DNA from: Pseudomonas guineae
Lineage (GTDB): Bacteria > Pseudomonadota > Gammaproteobacteria > Pseudomonadales > Pseudomonadaceae
Length of the DNA: 64,000 nucleotides
Direction: 5' to 3'
NCBI RefSeq assembly: GCF_900113745.1
Contig: NZ_FOQL01000004.1
Location: forward strand, 310,001 to 374,000
Part shown: positions 44,282-57,267 of the stretch, piece after piece
How the letters are laid out: each line of letters opens with the position of its first letter
Numbering within the stretch: the first letter of the stretch is position 1
Position numbers and translations under genes: made by a program
Notes under the pieces: generated by a model
Told to the model about the DNA's origin: nothing
Seen by the model: only the letters and a program-made list of their open reading frames with translations
The model's database searches: none

Positions 44282-45409
44282 ATGGCTAAACGTGACTTTT
44301 ACGAGGTGCTCGGTGTTGAGCGGGGTGTCAGTGAGGCGGAGCTGAAAAAAGCTTACCGTCGCCTGGCCATGAAGCACCATCCAGACCGCAATCCTGACGA
44401 TAAGGCCTCGGAAGAGAAGTTCAAGGAAGCCAACGAGGCTTACGAAGTACTCTCCGATGCCGCCAAGCGCTCGGCGTACGATCAATACGGGCATGCCGGT
44501 GTTGATCCGCAGATGGGTGGCGGTGGCGGCCCGGGTGGGGCGAACTTCTCCGATATCTTCGGTGATGTATTCAGTGACTTCTTCGGTGGCGCCGGTGGTC
44601 GTGGTGGTGGTCGTGGTGGCGCCCAGCGTGGCAGCGATCTGCGTTACACCCTGGAGCTGGATCTAGAAGAAGCGGTGCGCGGCACCACAGTCACTATTCG
44701 TGTGCCGACGCTGGTCAATTGCAAACCATGCGATGGCTCAGGCGCTAAGAAGGGCACCACGCCAGTCACCTGTACCACCTGTGGTGGTATCGGTCAGGTG
44801 CGTATGCAGCAGGGCTTCTTCTCGGTGCAGCAAACCTGCCCGCGTTGCCACGGCCAAGGCAAGATGATCACCGATCCTTGCGGCTCCTGCCACGGCCATG
44901 GCCGAGTAGAAGAGCACAAGACTCTGTCGGTGAAAGTCCCTGCTGGCGTTGACACCGGCGACCGTATCCGTCTGACGGGTGAGGGTGAGGCCGGTGCTAT
45001 GGGTGGCCCGGCGGGCGATCTGTACGTGGTGGTGAATGTGCGCGAGCACGCGATCTTCCAGCGTGACGGCAAGCATCTGTACTGCGAAGTGCCGATCAGC
45101 TTTGCCGATGCAGCCTTGGGCGGCGAGTTGGAAGTGCCAACCCTCGATGGCCGGGTCAAACTGAAAATTCCGGAAGGCACGCAGACCGGCAAGATGTTCC
45201 GTCTACGCGGCAAGGGAGTGGCGCCGGTACGTGGTGGCGGTGCGGGTGACTTGATGTGCAAGGTGGCGGTGGAAACCCCAGTCAAGCTTGACAAGCGTCA
45301 GCGTGAACTGCTCGATGAGTTCCGCAAAACCCTGGAAGGTAATAGCTCGCACTCGCCCAAAGCCAATGGCTGGTTCGAAGGCGTGAAGCGCTTTTTCGGC
45401 GATCTGTAA
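44282..45409 (+). CDS. dnaJ: Chaperone DnaJ (Hsp40)
   Basis: A 375-residue co-chaperone. The J domain (1-70) has HPD at ~33-35 ([11 protein letters not shown]), then a Gly-rich linker ([13 protein letters not shown]). Four zinc-binding repeats follow ([32 protein letters not shown]), then the substrate-binding C-terminal domains. It stimulates DnaK ATPase. It is downstream of dnaK and probably co-transcribed, with no separate sigma-32 promoter visible. Confidence 0.98.
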   Translation: MAKRDFYEVLGVERGVSEAELKKAYRRLAMKHHPDRNPDDKASEEKFKEANEAYEVLSDAAKRSAYDQYGHAGVDPQMGGGGGPGGANFSDIFGDVFSDFFGGAGGRGGGRGGAQRGSDLRYTLELDLEEAVRGTTVTIRVPTLVNCKPCDGSGAKKGTTPVTCTTCGGIGQVRMQQGFFSVQQTCPRCHGQGKMITDPCGSCHGHGRVEEHKTLSVKVPAGVDTGDRIRLTGEGEAGAMGGPAGDLYVVVNVREHAIFQRDGKHLYCEVPISFADAALGGELEVPTLDGRVKLKIPEGTQTGKMFRLRGKGVAPVRGGGAGDLMCKVAVETPVKLDKRQRELLDEFRKTLEGNSSHSPKANGWFEGVKRFFGDL

Positions 45410-46285
<876 letters not shown>

Positions 46286-46411
46286 GGCGGTTTGTCGCAG
46301 GAATGACTTTTGCCTGGGTATTGCTCGCATCTGGCAGTGGACCGAAAAGGCACATTCCTGTAAGCTTTCTGCTTTAGTGTGTCCACTAAAGTTGCGCAGA
46401 ATGAATCAGAT

Positions 46412-46452
46412 AAAAAAGCGGGGTGACGGTGCATACGTCATCCCGCTTTTTT
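46412..46452 (+). terminator. Terminator between dapB and carA
   Basis: AAAAAAGCGGG...CCCGCTTTTTT with inner TGACG/CGTCA: a long stem with a one-base bulge. It ends 42 bases before carA and could also work as an attenuator in a carA leader. Confidence 0.85.
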
Positions 46453-46494
46453 ACAATCTGCGTTTGCTTCACGATTTGATCTCCGGAGGTTTTC

Positions 46495-47643
46495 TTGAGT
46501 AAGCCAGCCCTTAAACCTGCCATTTTGGCTCTTGCTGATGGCAGTATTTTTCGCGGCGAGGCCATCGGTGCCGATGGCCAAACTATTGGAGAGGTGGTTT
46601 TTAACACCGCCATGACCGGCTATCAGGAAATCCTTACCGATCCTTCCTATGCCCAGCAAATCGTTACCCTGACCTATCCGCACATCGGCAACACCGGCAC
46701 CACGCCGGAAGACGCTGAGTCCAATCAGGTCTGGGCCGCAGGCCTGATCATTCGTGACCTGCCGCTGACCTCCAGCAACTGGCGTAACAAGCAACCGCTG
46801 GATGAATACCTGAAAGAGAACGGCACGGTCGCTATCGCCGGTATTGATACTCGGCGGCTGACTCGCATTCTGCGCGAGAAAGGTTCGCAGAACGGCTGCA
46901 TTCTGGTCGGTGACGACGCCACTGAGGAAAAAGCCCTCGAGTTGGCGCGAAGCTTCCCAGGCCTCAAGGGCATGGACCTGGCCAAAGTGGTCAGCTGCAC
47001 TGAGCGTTACGAATGGCGCTCCAGCGTGTGGAATCTTGAAAGCGACAGTCACCCAGATATTCCGGCCAGCGAGCTGAAGTATCACGTGGTGGCCTACGAC
47101 TACGGCGTTAAGTGGAACATCCTGCGCATGCTTGTTGAGCGTGGTTGCCGCGTCACTGTAGTACCGGCGCAGACGCCTGCTGCTGATGTGCTAGCGCTGA
47201 ATCCCGATGGTGTGTTCCTGTCCAATGGTCCGGGTGACCCCGAGCCGTGTGATTACGCGATTAGCGCCATCAAAGAAGTGCTGGAAACCGACATTCCGGT
47301 ATTCGGCATCTGCCTGGGTCACCAGCTGCTGGCCCTGGCCTCCGGTGCCAAGACCCTGAAAATGGGCCATGGCCACCACGGCGCTAACCATCCCGTCCAG
47401 GATATAGACAGCGGTGTGGTGATGATTACCAGTCAGAACCACGGTTTTGCCGTAGATGAAGACAGCTTGCCGAGCAATCTGCGCGCGATTCACAAATCGC
47501 TGTTCGATGGCTCCCTGCAGGGCATCGAACGTACCGACAAGGCTGCGTTCAGCTTCCAGGGGCACCCTGAAGCGAGCCCCGGCCCAGCCGATGTGGCCCC
47601 GCTGTTTGACCGCTTTATCGAAACCATGGCCAAGCGCCGTTAA
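46495..47643 (+). CDS. carA: Carbamoyl-phosphate synthase small subunit CarA
   Basis: A 382-residue glutaminase subunit supplying ammonia for carbamoyl phosphate (arginine and pyrimidine synthesis). The N-terminal domain begins [14 protein letters not shown]; the amidotransferase triad includes Cys in [16 protein letters not shown], His in QGHPEASPG and Glu within it. The start is TTG (46495), supported by a GGAGG Shine-Dalgarno six bases upstream and by conservation of [12 protein letters not shown]. carB follows after 36 bp without the LysE-family gene present in P. aeruginosa. Confidence 0.96.
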   Translation: MSKPALKPAILALADGSIFRGEAIGADGQTIGEVVFNTAMTGYQEILTDPSYAQQIVTLTYPHIGNTGTTPEDAESNQVWAAGLIIRDLPLTSSNWRNKQPLDEYLKENGTVAIAGIDTRRLTRILREKGSQNGCILVGDDATEEKALELARSFPGLKGMDLAKVVSCTERYEWRSSVWNLESDSHPDIPASELKYHVVAYDYGVKWNILRMLVERGCRVTVVPAQTPAADVLALNPDGVFLSNGPGDPEPCDYAISAIKEVLETDIPVFGICLGHQLLALASGAKTLKMGHGHHGANHPVQDIDSGVVMITSQNHGFAVDEDSLPSNLRAIHKSLFDGSLQGIERTDKAAFSFQGHPEASPGPADVAPLFDRFIETMAKRR

Positions 47644-47679
47644 ACCCGTCGACTGCCCCCAGGATTCGAGAGAAAGAAC

Positions 47680-50600
47680 ATGCCAAAACGTACAGACATA
47701 AAAAGCATCCTGATCCTCGGCGCTGGCCCGATCGTTATCGGCCAGGCCTGCGAGTTCGATTACTCTGGTGCCCAGGCGTGTAAAGCGCTGAAAGAAGAGG
47801 GCTACCGCGTCATTCTGGTGAACTCCAACCCCGCGACCATCATGACTGACCCGGCCATGGCCGACGCCACCTACATCGAGCCGATCAAGTGGTCCACCGT
47901 GGCCAAGATCATTGAGAAGGAGCGTCCAGACGCCCTGCTGCCAACCATGGGTGGCCAGACCGCGCTGAACTGTGCGCTGGACCTGGAAAAGCATGGTGTG
48001 TTGGAGAAGTTTGGCGTTGAGATGATCGGCGCCAACGCAGACACCATCGACAAGGCTGAAGACCGTTCGCGCTTCGACAAAGCGATGAAAGACATTGGCT
48101 TGGCCTGCCCGGTTTCCGGCATTGCACACAACATGGAAGAGGCCTACGGCGTGCTGGAGAAGGTTGGCTTCCCCTGCATCATCCGTCCGTCCTTCACCAT
48201 GGGCGGCACCGGTGGTGGCATCGCTTACAACCGTGAAGAGTTCGAAGAAATCTGCGCCCGCGGTATCGATCTGTCGCCGACCAGCGAGCTGCTGATCGAT
48301 GAGTCGTTGATCGGCTGGAAAGAATACGAGATGGAAGTGGTCCGTGACAAAAAGGACAACTGCATCATCGTCTGCGCGATCGAAAACTTCGATCCAATGG
48401 GCGTGCATACTGGTGACTCGATCACCGTGGCGCCCGCGCAGACCCTGACTGACAAGGAATACCAGATCCTGCGTAACGCCTCCTTGGCGGTACTGCGTGA
48501 GATCGGCGTGGAAACCGGCGGCTCCAACGTGCAGTTCGGCATCTGCCCGAACACTGGCCGTATGGTGGTGATCGAGATGAACCCGCGCGTGTCGCGTTCC
48601 TCTGCACTGGCCTCCAAGGCCACCGGCTTTCCGATTGCTAAAATCGCCGCCAAGCTGGCCGTGGGTTACACCCTTGATGAGCTCTCCAACGACATCACCG
48701 GCGGCCGCACCCCGGCTTCGTTCGAGCCGGCCATCGACTACGTTGTGACCAAAATCCCGCGTTTCGCCTTCGAGAAGTTCCCTAAAGCCGACGCGCGCCT
48801 GACCACCCAGATGAAGTCTGTGGGTGAAGTCATGGCTATCGGTCGTACTTTCCAGGAGTCCCTGCAGAAAGCGTTGCGTGGCTTGGAAGTGGGCGTTTCG
48901 GGCCTCGATCCGATGCTCGATCTGGCTGATCCCGAAGTCGAAAGCACCCTGCGCCGCGAGCTGACCGTGCCCAGCGCCGACCGCATCTGGTACATCGGTG
49001 ATGCTTTCCGTGCGGGCAAGACCGTGGCCGAAGTGTTTGAGCTGACCAATATCGATGAATGGTTCTTGGTGCAGATCGAAGACCTGATCAAAGACGAAGA
49101 GCGGATCAAGACGCTGGCCCTGTCCAGCATCGACCGTGATGCCATGTACAAGCTCAAGCGCAAAGGCTTCTCCGATATTCGCCTGGCCAAGCTGCTGGGT
49201 GTGACCGAGAAAACCCTGCGCAGCCAGCGCCATAAGCTCAAGGTGCTGCCGGTTTATAAGCGCGTTGACACCTGCGCGGCTGAGTTCGCCACCGACACCG
49301 CCTACATGTACTCGACCTATGAGGAAGAGTGCGAGGCCAACCCGTCGAGCCGCGACAAGATCATGATCCTTGGCGGTGGCCCTAACCGTATCGGTCAGGG
49401 TATCGAGTTCGATTATTGCTGTGTGCATGCGGCGCTGGCGCTGCGTGAAGATGGTTACGAAACCATCATGGTCAATTGCAACCCGGAAACTGTCTCGACC
49501 GACTACGACATCTCTGATCGTCTGTATTTCGAGCCGGTGACCCTGGAAGACGTACTGGAAATTGTCCGTGTCGAGCAGCCGAAAGGTGTGATCGTGCAGT
49601 ACGGCGGCCAGACGCCATTGAAGATCTGCCGCGCCTTGGAAGAAGCAGGCGTGCCGATCATCGGTACCTCGCCTGACGCGATCGACCGCGCTGAAGACCG
49701 CGAACGCTTCCAGCAGATGGTGCAGCGCCTGGGCCTGCGTCAGCCGGCCAACGCCACTGCGCGTAGCGAAGATGAAGCGCTGGCGCATTCGAAAGTGATT
49801 GGTTATCCGTTGGTGGTACGTCCGTCCTATGTGCTGGGCGGTCGTGCGATGGAGATCGTCTACCAAGAAGACGAGCTCAAGCGTTATATGCGCGAAGCGG
49901 TAAAAGTGTCGAATGACAGCCCGGTACTGCTCGACCACTTCCTCAACTGCGCCATCGAAGTCGATATCGACGCGGTGTGCGATGGCGAGACCGTGGTAAT
50001 CGGCGCGATCATGCAGCACATCGAGCAGGCTGGTGTGCATTCCGGCGATTCGGCGTGCTCACTGCCGCCATACTCGCTGCCGGCGCATATCCAGGACGAG
50101 ATCCGCGATCAGGTCAAGAAAATGGCCTTGGAGCTGGGTGTGGTTGGTCTGATGAACGTGCAGATGGCTGTGCAGGGCGAGGATATCTTCGTTATCGAAG
50201 TCAACCCACGCGCCTCGCGTACCGTGCCGTTCGTCTCCAAGTGCGTCGGTGTCTCCTTGGCCAAAGTGGCTGCCCGTGTAATGGCGGGCAAGTCGCTGGC
50301 TGAGGCTGGCTACGCCAAAGAGATCATCCCGCCGTATTTCAGCGTGAAAGAAGCGGTGTTCCCGTTCGCCAAGTTCCCAGGTGTTGACCCGATCCTCGGC
50401 CCAGAAATGAAGTCCACTGGTGAAGTCATGGGCGTGGGTGACACCTTCGGCGAGGCCTTCGCCAAAGCCCAGTCGGGTGCCAGCGAAATTCTGCCGAACA
50501 CCGGTTGCGCTTTTATCAGTGTGCGTGAAGACGACAAGCCAGAAGCCGTGCAAGTCGCTCGCGATCTGGTCGCGCTGGGCTTCGAAGTGGTGGCCACTGC

Positions 50601-50904
50601 CGGTACTGCCAAAGTGATCGAGGCGGCTGGTTTGCCAGTACGCCGCGTGAACAAGGTGACTGAGGGACGTCCGCATGTGGTCGACATGATTAAGAATGAT
50701 GAAGTCACCCTGATCATCAACACCACCGAAGGTCGTCAGTCCATCGCCGACTCCTACTCCATTCGTCGTAACGCCCTGCAGCACAAGATCTATTGCACCA
50801 CCACCATTGCGGCGGGGCAGGCGATCTGTGAAGCGCTAAAGTTCGGTCCCGAAAAGACCGTACGTCGCCTGCAGGATCTGCATGCAGGAATCAAGCATGA
50901 CTAA
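47680..50904 (+). CDS. carB: Carbamoyl-phosphate synthase large subunit CarB
   Basis: A 1074-residue enzyme with two duplicated ATP-grasp halves (~1-400 and ~550-935), an oligomerisation region between and an allosteric C-terminal domain (~936-1074, [12 protein letters not shown]). Each half carries the expected grasp motifs ([10 protein letters not shown] in the first, [15 protein letters not shown] in the second). It makes carbamoyl phosphate from bicarbonate, glutamine-derived ammonia and two ATP. Its last eight bases overlap greA (ATGACTAA). Confidence 0.98.
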   Translation: MPKRTDIKSILILGAGPIVIGQACEFDYSGAQACKALKEEGYRVILVNSNPATIMTDPAMADATYIEPIKWSTVAKIIEKERPDALLPTMGGQTALNCALDLEKHGVLEKFGVEMIGANADTIDKAEDRSRFDKAMKDIGLACPVSGIAHNMEEAYGVLEKVGFPCIIRPSFTMGGTGGGIAYNREEFEEICARGIDLSPTSELLIDESLIGWKEYEMEVVRDKKDNCIIVCAIENFDPMGVHTGDSITVAPAQTLTDKEYQILRNASLAVLREIGVETGGSNVQFGICPNTGRMVVIEMNPRVSRSSALASKATGFPIAKIAAKLAVGYTLDELSNDITGGRTPASFEPAIDYVVTKIPRFAFEKFPKADARLTTQMKSVGEVMAIGRTFQESLQKALRGLEVGVSGLDPMLDLADPEVESTLRRELTVPSADRIWYIGDAFRAGKTVAEVFELTNIDEWFLVQIEDLIKDEERIKTLALSSIDRDAMYKLKRKGFSDIRLAKLLGVTEKTLRSQRHKLKVLPVYKRVDTCAAEFATDTAYMYSTYEEECEANPSSRDKIMILGGGPNRIGQGIEFDYCCVHAALALREDGYETIMVNCNPETVSTDYDISDRLYFEPVTLEDVLEIVRVEQPKGVIVQYGGQTPLKICRALEEAGVPIIGTSPDAIDRAEDRERFQQMVQRLGLRQPANATARSEDEALAHSKVIGYPLVVRPSYVLGGRAMEIVYQEDELKRYMREAVKVSNDSPVLLDHFLNCAIEVDIDAVCDGETVVIGAIMQHIEQAGVHSGDSACSLPPYSLPAHIQDEIRDQVKKMALELGVVGLMNVQMAVQGEDIFVIEVNPRASRTVPFVSKCVGVSLAKVAARVMAGKSLAEAGYAKEIIPPYFSVKEAVFPFAKFPGVDPILGPEMKSTGEVMGVGDTFGEAFAKAQSGASEILPNTGCAFISVREDDKPEAVQVARDLVALGFEVVATAGTAKVIEAAGLPVRRVNKVTEGRPHVVDMIKNDEVTLIINTTEGRQSIADSYSIRRNALQHKIYCTTTIAAGQAICEALKFGPEKTVRRLQDLHAGIKHD

Positions 50905-51373
50905 ATACCCTATGACCGTTCAGGGCGCTCGCGCGCTTGAAGAGGAGCACGCCCACCTGACTAAGGTGCTGCGGCCCAAGCTAAGTCAGGAAATTGGCAC
51001 CGCGCGGGAGCTCGGTGACCTCAAGGAAAACGCTGAATACCACGCCGCCCGCGAGCAACAGGGGATGGTCGAGGCGCGTATCCGGGATATCGAAGGCCGT
51101 ATGCAAAATGCAGTGGTTATCGATGTCACGACTATCGCGCATACCGGTAAGGTGATTTTCGGTACCACAGTAGAAATCGCTAATTGCGAAACCGATGAAA
51201 GCGTCACTTACCAGATCGTTGGTGAGGATGAGGCGAATATCAAGCAACGCAAACTGTCAGTCGGTTCACCGATTGCCCGTGCCTTGATTGGTAAGCAAGA
51301 AGGGGATGTGGTTGTAGTGCAGACCCCGGGCGGTGCGATCGAGTACGAAATTGTCGAGGTTCGTCATATCTAA
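50897..51373 (+). CDS. greA: Transcript cleavage factor GreA
   Basis: A 158-residue elongation factor. The N-terminal coiled coil (to ~75) contains [17 protein letters not shown], with the acidic tip residues that insert in the RNA polymerase secondary channel; the C-terminal FKBP-like domain follows. It frees backtracked polymerase by RNA cleavage. ATG at 50897 overlaps the carB stop, and upstream Met residues are excluded. The last eight bases (ATATCTAA) overlap the probable start of the next gene. Confidence 0.97.
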   Translation: MTKYPMTVQGARALEEEHAHLTKVLRPKLSQEIGTARELGDLKENAEYHAAREQQGMVEARIRDIEGRMQNAVVIDVTTIAHTGKVIFGTTVEIANCETDESVTYQIVGEDEANIKQRKLSVGSPIARALIGKQEGDVVVVQTPGGAIEYEIVEVRHI

Positions 51374-51788
51374 GTCAGGTACGCGTGACGCTGGTGCAAT
51401 CAGCTGGCTGTTGGCCCAGACGCTTTGGGTTGGCGGCCTCTGGCTGTTGCATTTTTTGCTGTTGCCGGCGATTACCAAAATCGGCTTGGCGTCGCTGCTG
51501 GTCGATGAGATTGCTAATGCCTTGCGCCCGCTGCTGGTTGGCCTAGCGGCCGTTTGCGCAGGGTTGCAGGTGTTGGTGTTGATTCGTGCCGAGCGACTGG
51601 CAAGCCTGTGGCGTGATGCCCGTGGGCAATTATTGTTAGTCGTAGTGGTGATGGCGGGGAGTTACTTCGCTGTAGCCAGGCTGCTTGAGGCTGAGCTGTG
51701 GCTGATGTTCAGTTATCTGGTCATGGCCTTTTGCGGCCTGTTGCTGGTCTTACAGCCAGTGCCGCAAAAACTCAGGCGTCAGCTTTAG
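51333..51788 (+). CDS. DUF4149-type membrane protein
   Basis: A protein of up to 151 residues with four membrane helices ([76 protein letters not shown]), a DUF4149-like fold of unknown function. The start is uncertain. The GTG at 51333, given here, is the only canonical start before TM1, but it has a poor ribosome site and overlaps greA by 41 bases. An ATA at 51366 has GAGG six bases before it and would give the same eight-base overlap (ATATCTAA) that carB and greA show. Confidence 0.75.
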   Translation: MRSSTKLSRFVISKSGTRDAGAISWLLAQTLWVGGLWLLHFLLLPAITKIGLASLLVDEIANALRPLLVGLAAVCAGLQVLVLIRAERLASLWRDARGQLLLVVVVMAGSYFAVARLLEAELWLMFSYLVMAFCGLLLVLQPVPQKLRRQL

Positions 51789-51852
51789 CGGTAAGATTTA
51801 AGTCGAAAGGTAGTTGCAAAGGCGCTGAGCGCGCCTTGCGGCGGCTGATAAA

Positions 51853-52164
51853 TCAGCCGTGGTTACGGTGAACGTTAGACAGGTTCTTGTTCACTTTTGG
51901 GTTTTTGCGGTAGATCAGCGCCATTTTGCCAATCACCTGAACCAAGTCGGCTTTGCCGGCTTTGCACAGTTCATTGATGGCTGTCAGGCGGCTTTCGCGC
52001 TCAGTGATGCGCAGTTGTACTTTAATCAACTCGTGGTCGCTCAGTGCGCGCTCCAGCTCAGCCTGTACACCTTCGGTTAAACCGTTGTCAGCCACGATCA
52101 ATACAGGCTTCAAGTGGTGGCCGATAGTTTTGAATTGTTTCTTCTGCTCTTGAGTGAGCGGCAT
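51853..52164 (-). CDS. yhbY: RNA-binding CRS1/YhbY domain protein
   Basis: A 103-residue CRM-domain protein. PLTQEQKKQFKTIGHHLKPVLIV (in part) and the GxxG loop in KAGKADLVQVIGKMALIYRKNPK (in part) are typical. It associates with pre-50S ribosomal subunits in E. coli. It is divergent from rlmE across 101 bp, the standard gamma-proteobacterial arrangement. Confidence 0.93.
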   Translation of the reverse strand: MPLTQEQKKQFKTIGHHLKPVLIVADNGLTEGVQAELERALSDHELIKVQLRITERESRLTAINELCKAGKADLVQVIGKMALIYRKNPKVNKNLSNVHRNHG

Positions 52165-52265
52165 AATCTTATTCCTGCATTTAATCTGGTAAAAACGGCG
52201 ATTAGTTTACCCGAGCGTCTTCGGGACCGCCCAGATATTCATTCGTTGCACATTCGAGGTATTGC

Positions 52266-52889
52266 GTGGCCCGTTCCAAAACCAGTCAAGGTTGGCTGAA
52301 AGAGCATTTCAACGACCCCTACGTCAAAATGGCGCAGAAGGACGGCTATCGTTCGCGCGCCAGCTACAAGTTGCTGGAAATTCAGGAGAAGGATCGCATT
52401 CTCAGGCCTGGTATTACTGTGGTTGATCTTGGCGCAGCACCAGGCGGTTGGTCGCAGGTTACCAGTCGGGTGATCGGCGACAAGGGTCGCTTGATCGCAT
52501 CGGACATCCTCGAGATGGACAGTATTCCGGATGTGACCTTTGTCCAGGGCGACTTTACTGATGACGCGGTATTTGCGCAGATCCTTGAGGCCATCGGTGA
52601 GCACCCGGTAGACCTTGTGATTTCCGATATGGCCCCCAATATGAGTGGGGTAAGGGAGTCGGATCAGCCGCGTGCGATGTACTTGTGCGAGTTGGCGCTG
52701 GATTTGTCGACTCGGGTACTGCGTCCGGGCGGTGATTTTCTGATCAAGATCTTCCATGGTGAAGGTTTTGATGAGTACCACAAGCAGGTGCGTCAGTTGT
52801 TCGACAAGGTACAGATGCGTAAACCGCTGTCCTCGCGAGACCGTTCCCGTGAGCAATATATGCTGGGGCGTGGTTATCGTGGCCAGTGA
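52266..52889 (+). CDS. rlmE: 23S rRNA (uridine-2552-2'-O)-methyltransferase RlmE (FtsJ)
   Basis: A 207-residue SAM-dependent methyltransferase. The SAM loop is [13 protein letters not shown] (~53-64) and the K-D-K-E tetrad is K35, D121, K161 and E196. It modifies U2552 in the 23S A-loop for 50S assembly. The start is GTG (52266), required by homology ([15 protein letters not shown]). ftsH follows in the same direction. Confidence 0.95.
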   Translation: MARSKTSQGWLKEHFNDPYVKMAQKDGYRSRASYKLLEIQEKDRILRPGITVVDLGAAPGGWSQVTSRVIGDKGRLIASDILEMDSIPDVTFVQGDFTDDAVFAQILEAIGEHPVDLVISDMAPNMSGVRESDQPRAMYLCELALDLSTRVLRPGGDFLIKIFHGEGFDEYHKQVRQLFDKVQMRKPLSSRDRSREQYMLGRGYRGQ

Positions 52890-53060
52890 TACCTTAGGCT
52901 GCTGATGGATCTGTTGTGCGACTGTTGCGGCCTGAAATAAATAAAGGGTTACAGACAGCGTCTGCCAGGGGTGGGCGTTGTGTAGTAAGTTAGATCGGTA
53001 CATAACTGGTCGTCATGCGAAGCGCGCTTCAGCACGGGGCCTGCTTCAGAGGGTAGCTAA

Positions 53061-54986
53061 TTGAACGACATGGCAAAGAATTTAGTCCTGTGGCTGATCA
53101 TCGCCGCCGTTTTGGTAACGGTGATGAACAATTTTTCCAGCCCGGCTGAGTCGAATAAACTCAATTATTCGCAGTTTATCCAGCAGGTTCAGGATGGCGG
53201 CGTTAAGCGAGTGACAGTTGATGGTTTCATCATTAGCGGTACTCGTAGCGATGGTTCATCGTTCGAGACGGTGCGTCCAGCGATTCAGGACAATGGTCTG
53301 ATTAAAGACCTGATGGACAATAATGTAGAGATCGTCGGCAAGCAGCCGGAGCAGCAGAGCATCTGGACGCAGTTATTGGTCGCCAGTTTCCCGATTTTGG
53401 TGATCATTGCGGTGTTCATGTTCTTCATGCGTCAGATGCAAGGCGGCGCGGGCGGCAAGGGCGGGCCGATGAGCTTCGGCAAGAGCAAGGCGCGCCTGCT
53501 TTCGGAAGATCAGGTTAAAACCACCTTTGCTGACGTCGCCGGTTGCGACGAGGCGAAAGAGGAAGTCAGCGAGCTGGTCGAGTTTCTGCGTGATCCGGGC
53601 AAGTTCCAGCGCCTCGGTGGGCGTATCCCGCGCGGTGTGCTGATGGTTGGTTCGCCGGGCACCGGTAAAACCTTGCTTGCTAAGGCTGTTGCTGGCGAAG
53701 CCAAAGTGCCGTTCTTTACTATCTCTGGTTCGGACTTCGTGGAAATGTTCGTTGGTGTCGGCGCGTCCCGTGTGCGCGACATGTTCGAGCAAGCCAAGAA
53801 GCACGCTCCATGCATCATCTTTATTGATGAGATCGACGCCGTTGGTCGCCATCGTGGCGCTGGCATGGGCGGTGGTCACGACGAGCGTGAGCAGACCCTC
53901 AACCAGTTGTTGGTAGAGATGGATGGTTTTGAAGCAAATGACGGCATCATTGTGATTGCGGCTACCAACCGTCCAGACGTACTCGACCCTGCATTGCTGC
54001 GTCCAGGTCGTTTCGACCGTCAGGTTGTGGTGAGTCTGCCGGATATTCGAGGGCGCGAGCAGATTCTCAAAGTTCACATGCGTAAAGTGCCGATGGGCGA
54101 AGATGTTGCGCCGGCCGTTATTGCGCGTGGTACGCCGGGCTTCTCTGGTGCTGATCTGGCCAACTTGGTCAACGAGGCCTCGTTGTTTGCTGCGCGCTCA
54201 GGTAAGCGTGTGGTCGAGATGAAGGAGTTCGAGCTGGCTAAAGACAAGATCATGATGGGTGCCGAGCGCAAGACCATGGTCATGTCGGACAAAGAGAAGC
54301 TCAATACGGCCTTCCATGAAGCCGGTCACGCGATTGTCGGGCGCCTGGTGCCTGAGCATGACCCTGTCTACAAGGTATCGATCATTCCGCGCGGCCGCGC
54401 GCTGGGCGTAACCATGTTCCTGCCTGAGGAAGACCGTTACAGCCTGAGCAAGCGCGCGCTAACCAGCCAGATTTGCTCGTTGTTCGGCGGCCGGATTGCT
54501 GAAGAAATGACTCTGGGCTTCGATGGTGTCACCACTGGTGCATCAAACGACATCATGCGCGCCACCCAGCTGGCCAAGAACATGGTCACCAAGTGGGGCT
54601 TGTCGGAAAAACTCGGTCCGCTGATGTATGCGGAAGAAGAGGGTGAAGTGTTCCTTGGGCGCAGCATGGGCAGTAACCAGAGCAACGTTTCTGCGGATAC
54701 CGCCAGGGTGATTGACCAGGAAATACGCAGCATAATCGACGGCTGCTATGCCACCGCTAAGAACCTGTTGCAAGAGAATCGCGACAAGCTGGACGCGATG
54801 GCGGCGGCGCTGATGAAGTACGAAACAATCGACGCCGAGCAGATCGAGGACATCATGAATGGCCTCACGCCGCGCGAGCCGAAAGGCTGGCAGGGCAGTG
54901 ACGACAATAACAGTACGCCGAGTGCGCCTGTTGAAGTTGCGGAGTCTGCGGAAAAACCAATCGGTGGCCCTGCCGCCGAAGTCTAA
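53061..54986 (+). CDS. ftsH: ATP-dependent zinc metalloprotease FtsH
   Basis: A 641-residue membrane-anchored AAA+ protease. Two N-terminal helices (~9-25 and ~105-125) flank a periplasmic domain. The AAA module has Walker A GSPGTGKT (~197), Walker B FIDEID and the second-region homology near residue 300, and the zinc site is HEAGH (~419-423). It degrades membrane proteins and regulators including sigma-32 and LpxC. A TTG start at 53061 has GAGGG eight bases upstream; an ATG at 53070 is the alternative (MAKNLVLW). Confidence 0.96.
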   Translation: MNDMAKNLVLWLIIAAVLVTVMNNFSSPAESNKLNYSQFIQQVQDGGVKRVTVDGFIISGTRSDGSSFETVRPAIQDNGLIKDLMDNNVEIVGKQPEQQSIWTQLLVASFPILVIIAVFMFFMRQMQGGAGGKGGPMSFGKSKARLLSEDQVKTTFADVAGCDEAKEEVSELVEFLRDPGKFQRLGGRIPRGVLMVGSPGTGKTLLAKAVAGEAKVPFFTISGSDFVEMFVGVGASRVRDMFEQAKKHAPCIIFIDEIDAVGRHRGAGMGGGHDEREQTLNQLLVEMDGFEANDGIIVIAATNRPDVLDPALLRPGRFDRQVVVSLPDIRGREQILKVHMRKVPMGEDVAPAVIARGTPGFSGADLANLVNEASLFAARSGKRVVEMKEFELAKDKIMMGAERKTMVMSDKEKLNTAFHEAGHAIVGRLVPEHDPVYKVSIIPRGRALGVTMFLPEEDRYSLSKRALTSQICSLFGGRIAEEMTLGFDGVTTGASNDIMRATQLAKNMVTKWGLSEKLGPLMYAEEEGEVFLGRSMGSNQSNVSADTARVIDQEIRSIIDGCYATAKNLLQENRDKLDAMAAALMKYETIDAEQIEDIMNGLTPREPKGWQGSDDNNSTPSAPVEVAESAEKPIGGPAAEV

Positions 54987-54994
54987 GGTTCTCC

Positions 54995-55846
54995 ATGTCT
55001 GTTGCGTCTCCCATTAGCCGGCTGCCTTGTGGCAGCCGGTTTCTTGATTTAAGCCATCCACACGTGATGGGTATTCTCAATGTCACCCCTGACTCCTTCT
55101 CCGACGGCGGCCGTTATGGTCAGCGTGATGCGGCCTTGCGTCATGCTGAGGCAATGCTACAGGCGGGTGCAACGCTGATTGATGTCGGCGGGGAGTCGAC
55201 GCGTCCTGGAGCTCGCGCTGTTTCTTCAGTAGAGGAGTTAGAGCGTGTTGCTCCTGTCGTCGAAGCCATCGCTCGTGAGCTAGATGTGATCATCTCGGTG
55301 GATACCTCAACCCCTTCGGTTATTCGCGAAACCGCGCGGCTTGGAGCCGGCTTGATCAATGATGTGCGTTCGCTACAGCGTGATGGTGCTCTGGATGCGG
55401 CTGCAGACAGCGGCTTGCCGGTGTGCCTGATGCACATGCGCGGTGAACCAGCCACTATGCAGCAGAACCCCGATTATCCGGATGTGGTCGCGGAAGTTCG
55501 TGATTTTTTGCTTGAGCGGCTGGCTGCCTGTACAGCAGCGGGTATTGCTGCTGAGCGGGTCATCCTTGATCCGGGGTTTGGTTTTGCGAAAACCCTGGAG
55601 CACAATTTGTCTCTGTTCAAGCACCTGCAAGCCTTGCATGCCTTGGGTCGGCCCTTGCTGGTTGGCGTTTCGCGCAAAAGCATGATCGGTAAGGTGCTGG
55701 GGCATGAAGTAGGGGGGCGGCTATACGGCAGCTTGGCTTTGGCTGCGCTGGCATTGAGCAGGGGCGCGCTGATCTTGAGGGTGCATGACGTGGCGCAAAC
55801 GGTTGATGTGATGCGGATGATCGCCGCGGTTGAAGCGGCCGAATAA
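54995..55846 (+). CDS. folP: Dihydropteroate synthase FolP
   Basis: A 283-residue TIM-barrel enzyme joining p-aminobenzoate to dihydropterin pyrophosphate, the sulfonamide target. MGILNVTPDSFSDGG near residue 25, then DVGGESTRPGA and the RKSMIG loop at ~228 bind the substrates. It starts nine bases after the ftsH stop, so they are one transcript, the usual ftsH-folP-glmM order. Confidence 0.96.
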   Translation: MSVASPISRLPCGSRFLDLSHPHVMGILNVTPDSFSDGGRYGQRDAALRHAEAMLQAGATLIDVGGESTRPGARAVSSVEELERVAPVVEAIARELDVIISVDTSTPSVIRETARLGAGLINDVRSLQRDGALDAAADSGLPVCLMHMRGEPATMQQNPDYPDVVAEVRDFLLERLAACTAAGIAAERVILDPGFGFAKTLEHNLSLFKHLQALHALGRPLLVGVSRKSMIGKVLGHEVGGRLYGSLALAALALSRGALILRVHDVAQTVDVMRMIAAVEAAE

Positions 55847-55864
55847 ATTTAAAGGAGTGCTGGG

Positions 55865-57202
55865 ATGGGTAGAAAGTATTTTGGTACTGACGGTATTCGT
55901 GGGCGTGTCGGTGACTTTCCTATTACTCCAGAATTCATGCTCAAGCTCGGTTGGGCGGCCGGAATGGCGTTTCGCAAACAGGGTAAGTGCCGAATTTTGA
56001 TCGGTAAGGACACGCGCATTTCCGGCTACATGTTCGAGTCTGCGCTTGAGGCGGGTTTGTCCGCGGCGGGTGCGGATGTAATGTTGTTGGGGCCGATGCC
56101 GACACCGGCGATCGCCTACTTGACGCGTACCTTTCAAGCCGAGGCGGGGATTGTCATCAGTGCCTCGCATAACCCGCATTACGATAACGGCATCAAGTTC
56201 TTCTCCGGGCAGGGCACCAAGCTGCCGGATGAGATTGAACTGATGATTGAAGAGTTGCTCGATACGCCGATGACGGTGGTGGAATCGGAGCAGCTGGGTA
56301 AGGTTTCGCGAATAAATGATGCGGCTGGGCGTTATATCGAGTTCTGTAAGAGCAGTGTGCCGACTAGTACGAGCTTTGCAGGTCTGAAAATAGTAGTGGA
56401 TTGCGCTCATGGCGCAGCTTACAAAGTTGCACCCAGTGTGTTCCGCGAATTGGGTGCGCAGGTGACCGTGCTGTCAGCGCAACCAAATGGTCTGAATATC
56501 AATGATGCCTGCGGTTCCACCCATGTCGAGGCACTGCAAGCTGAAGTGCTGGCGCAGCACGCCGATCTTGGTATCGCCTTTGACGGTGATGCGGATCGCG
56601 TCTTGATGATCGATCATGCCGGTGTGGTGGTGGATGGCGATGAGTTGCTGTTTATCATTGCCCGTGATCTGCTGGAGCGCGGCAAGCTGCAGGGTGGCGT
56701 GGTCGGTACGCTGATGAGTAATCTAGGGTTGGAGCTTGCCCTGGCGGATTTAGATATTCCCTTTGTGCGTGCCAAGGTCGGTGATCGCTATGTAATTGCT
56801 GAATTACTATCGCGTAACTGGCAGTTGGGTGGGGAGAACTCCGGGCACTTGGTGTGCTTCCAGCACACCACAACGGGCGATGCGATCATTGCCGCGCTGC
56901 AGGTGTTGATGGCGCTCAAGCGCCGCGAGCAGACGTTGGGGGAGGCTCGGCTAGGTATGCGCAAGTGCCCGCAGGTATTGGTAAACGTGCGCTTCGCTGG
57001 TGGGGTTGATCCGCTCGAGCATCCTGCCGTGCAGGATGCCAGCGCGCGCGTGACCGAGCAAATGGGCGGTCGTGGCCGGGTGCTGCTGCGTAAATCTGGC
57101 ACCGAGCCATTGGTGCGAGTGATGGTTGAAGGCGATGATGAAACCTCGGTGCGCGCCTATGCCGATGAATTGGCTAAAGTTGTTGCTCGCGTATGTGCTT
57201 GA
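55865..57202 (+). CDS. glmM: Phosphoglucosamine mutase GlmM
   Basis: A 445-residue alpha-D-phosphohexomutase for peptidoglycan and LPS precursors. The N-terminus [10 protein letters not shown] is typical; the phosphoserine active site is [14 protein letters not shown] (Ser at ~101), the metal loop is FDGDADR, and the C-terminal phosphate-binding loop is [11 protein letters not shown]. It makes glucosamine-1-phosphate from glucosamine-6-phosphate. It lies 19 bp after folP. Confidence 0.97.
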   Translation: MGRKYFGTDGIRGRVGDFPITPEFMLKLGWAAGMAFRKQGKCRILIGKDTRISGYMFESALEAGLSAAGADVMLLGPMPTPAIAYLTRTFQAEAGIVISASHNPHYDNGIKFFSGQGTKLPDEIELMIEELLDTPMTVVESEQLGKVSRINDAAGRYIEFCKSSVPTSTSFAGLKIVVDCAHGAAYKVAPSVFRELGAQVTVLSAQPNGLNINDACGSTHVEALQAEVLAQHADLGIAFDGDADRVLMIDHAGVVVDGDELLFIIARDLLERGKLQGGVVGTLMSNLGLELALADLDIPFVRAKVGDRYVIAELLSRNWQLGGENSGHLVCFQHTTTGDAIIAALQVLMALKRREQTLGEARLGMRKCPQVLVNVRFAGGVDPLEHPAVQDASARVTEQMGGRGRVLLRKSGTEPLVRVMVEGDDETSVRAYADELAKVVARVCA

Positions 57203-57267
57203 TACGGCTTGCCAGTTGGGTAGCTGTTGGGTAACATCTGCGCCCTCTTTGACCGACGAGGTAAAGC

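Noticed and set aside
47191..50040. A 949-codon open frame opposite carA/carB
   Set aside because: Same effect: high-GC third positions in highly expressed genes leave the antisense frame open. The product has no recognisable motif.
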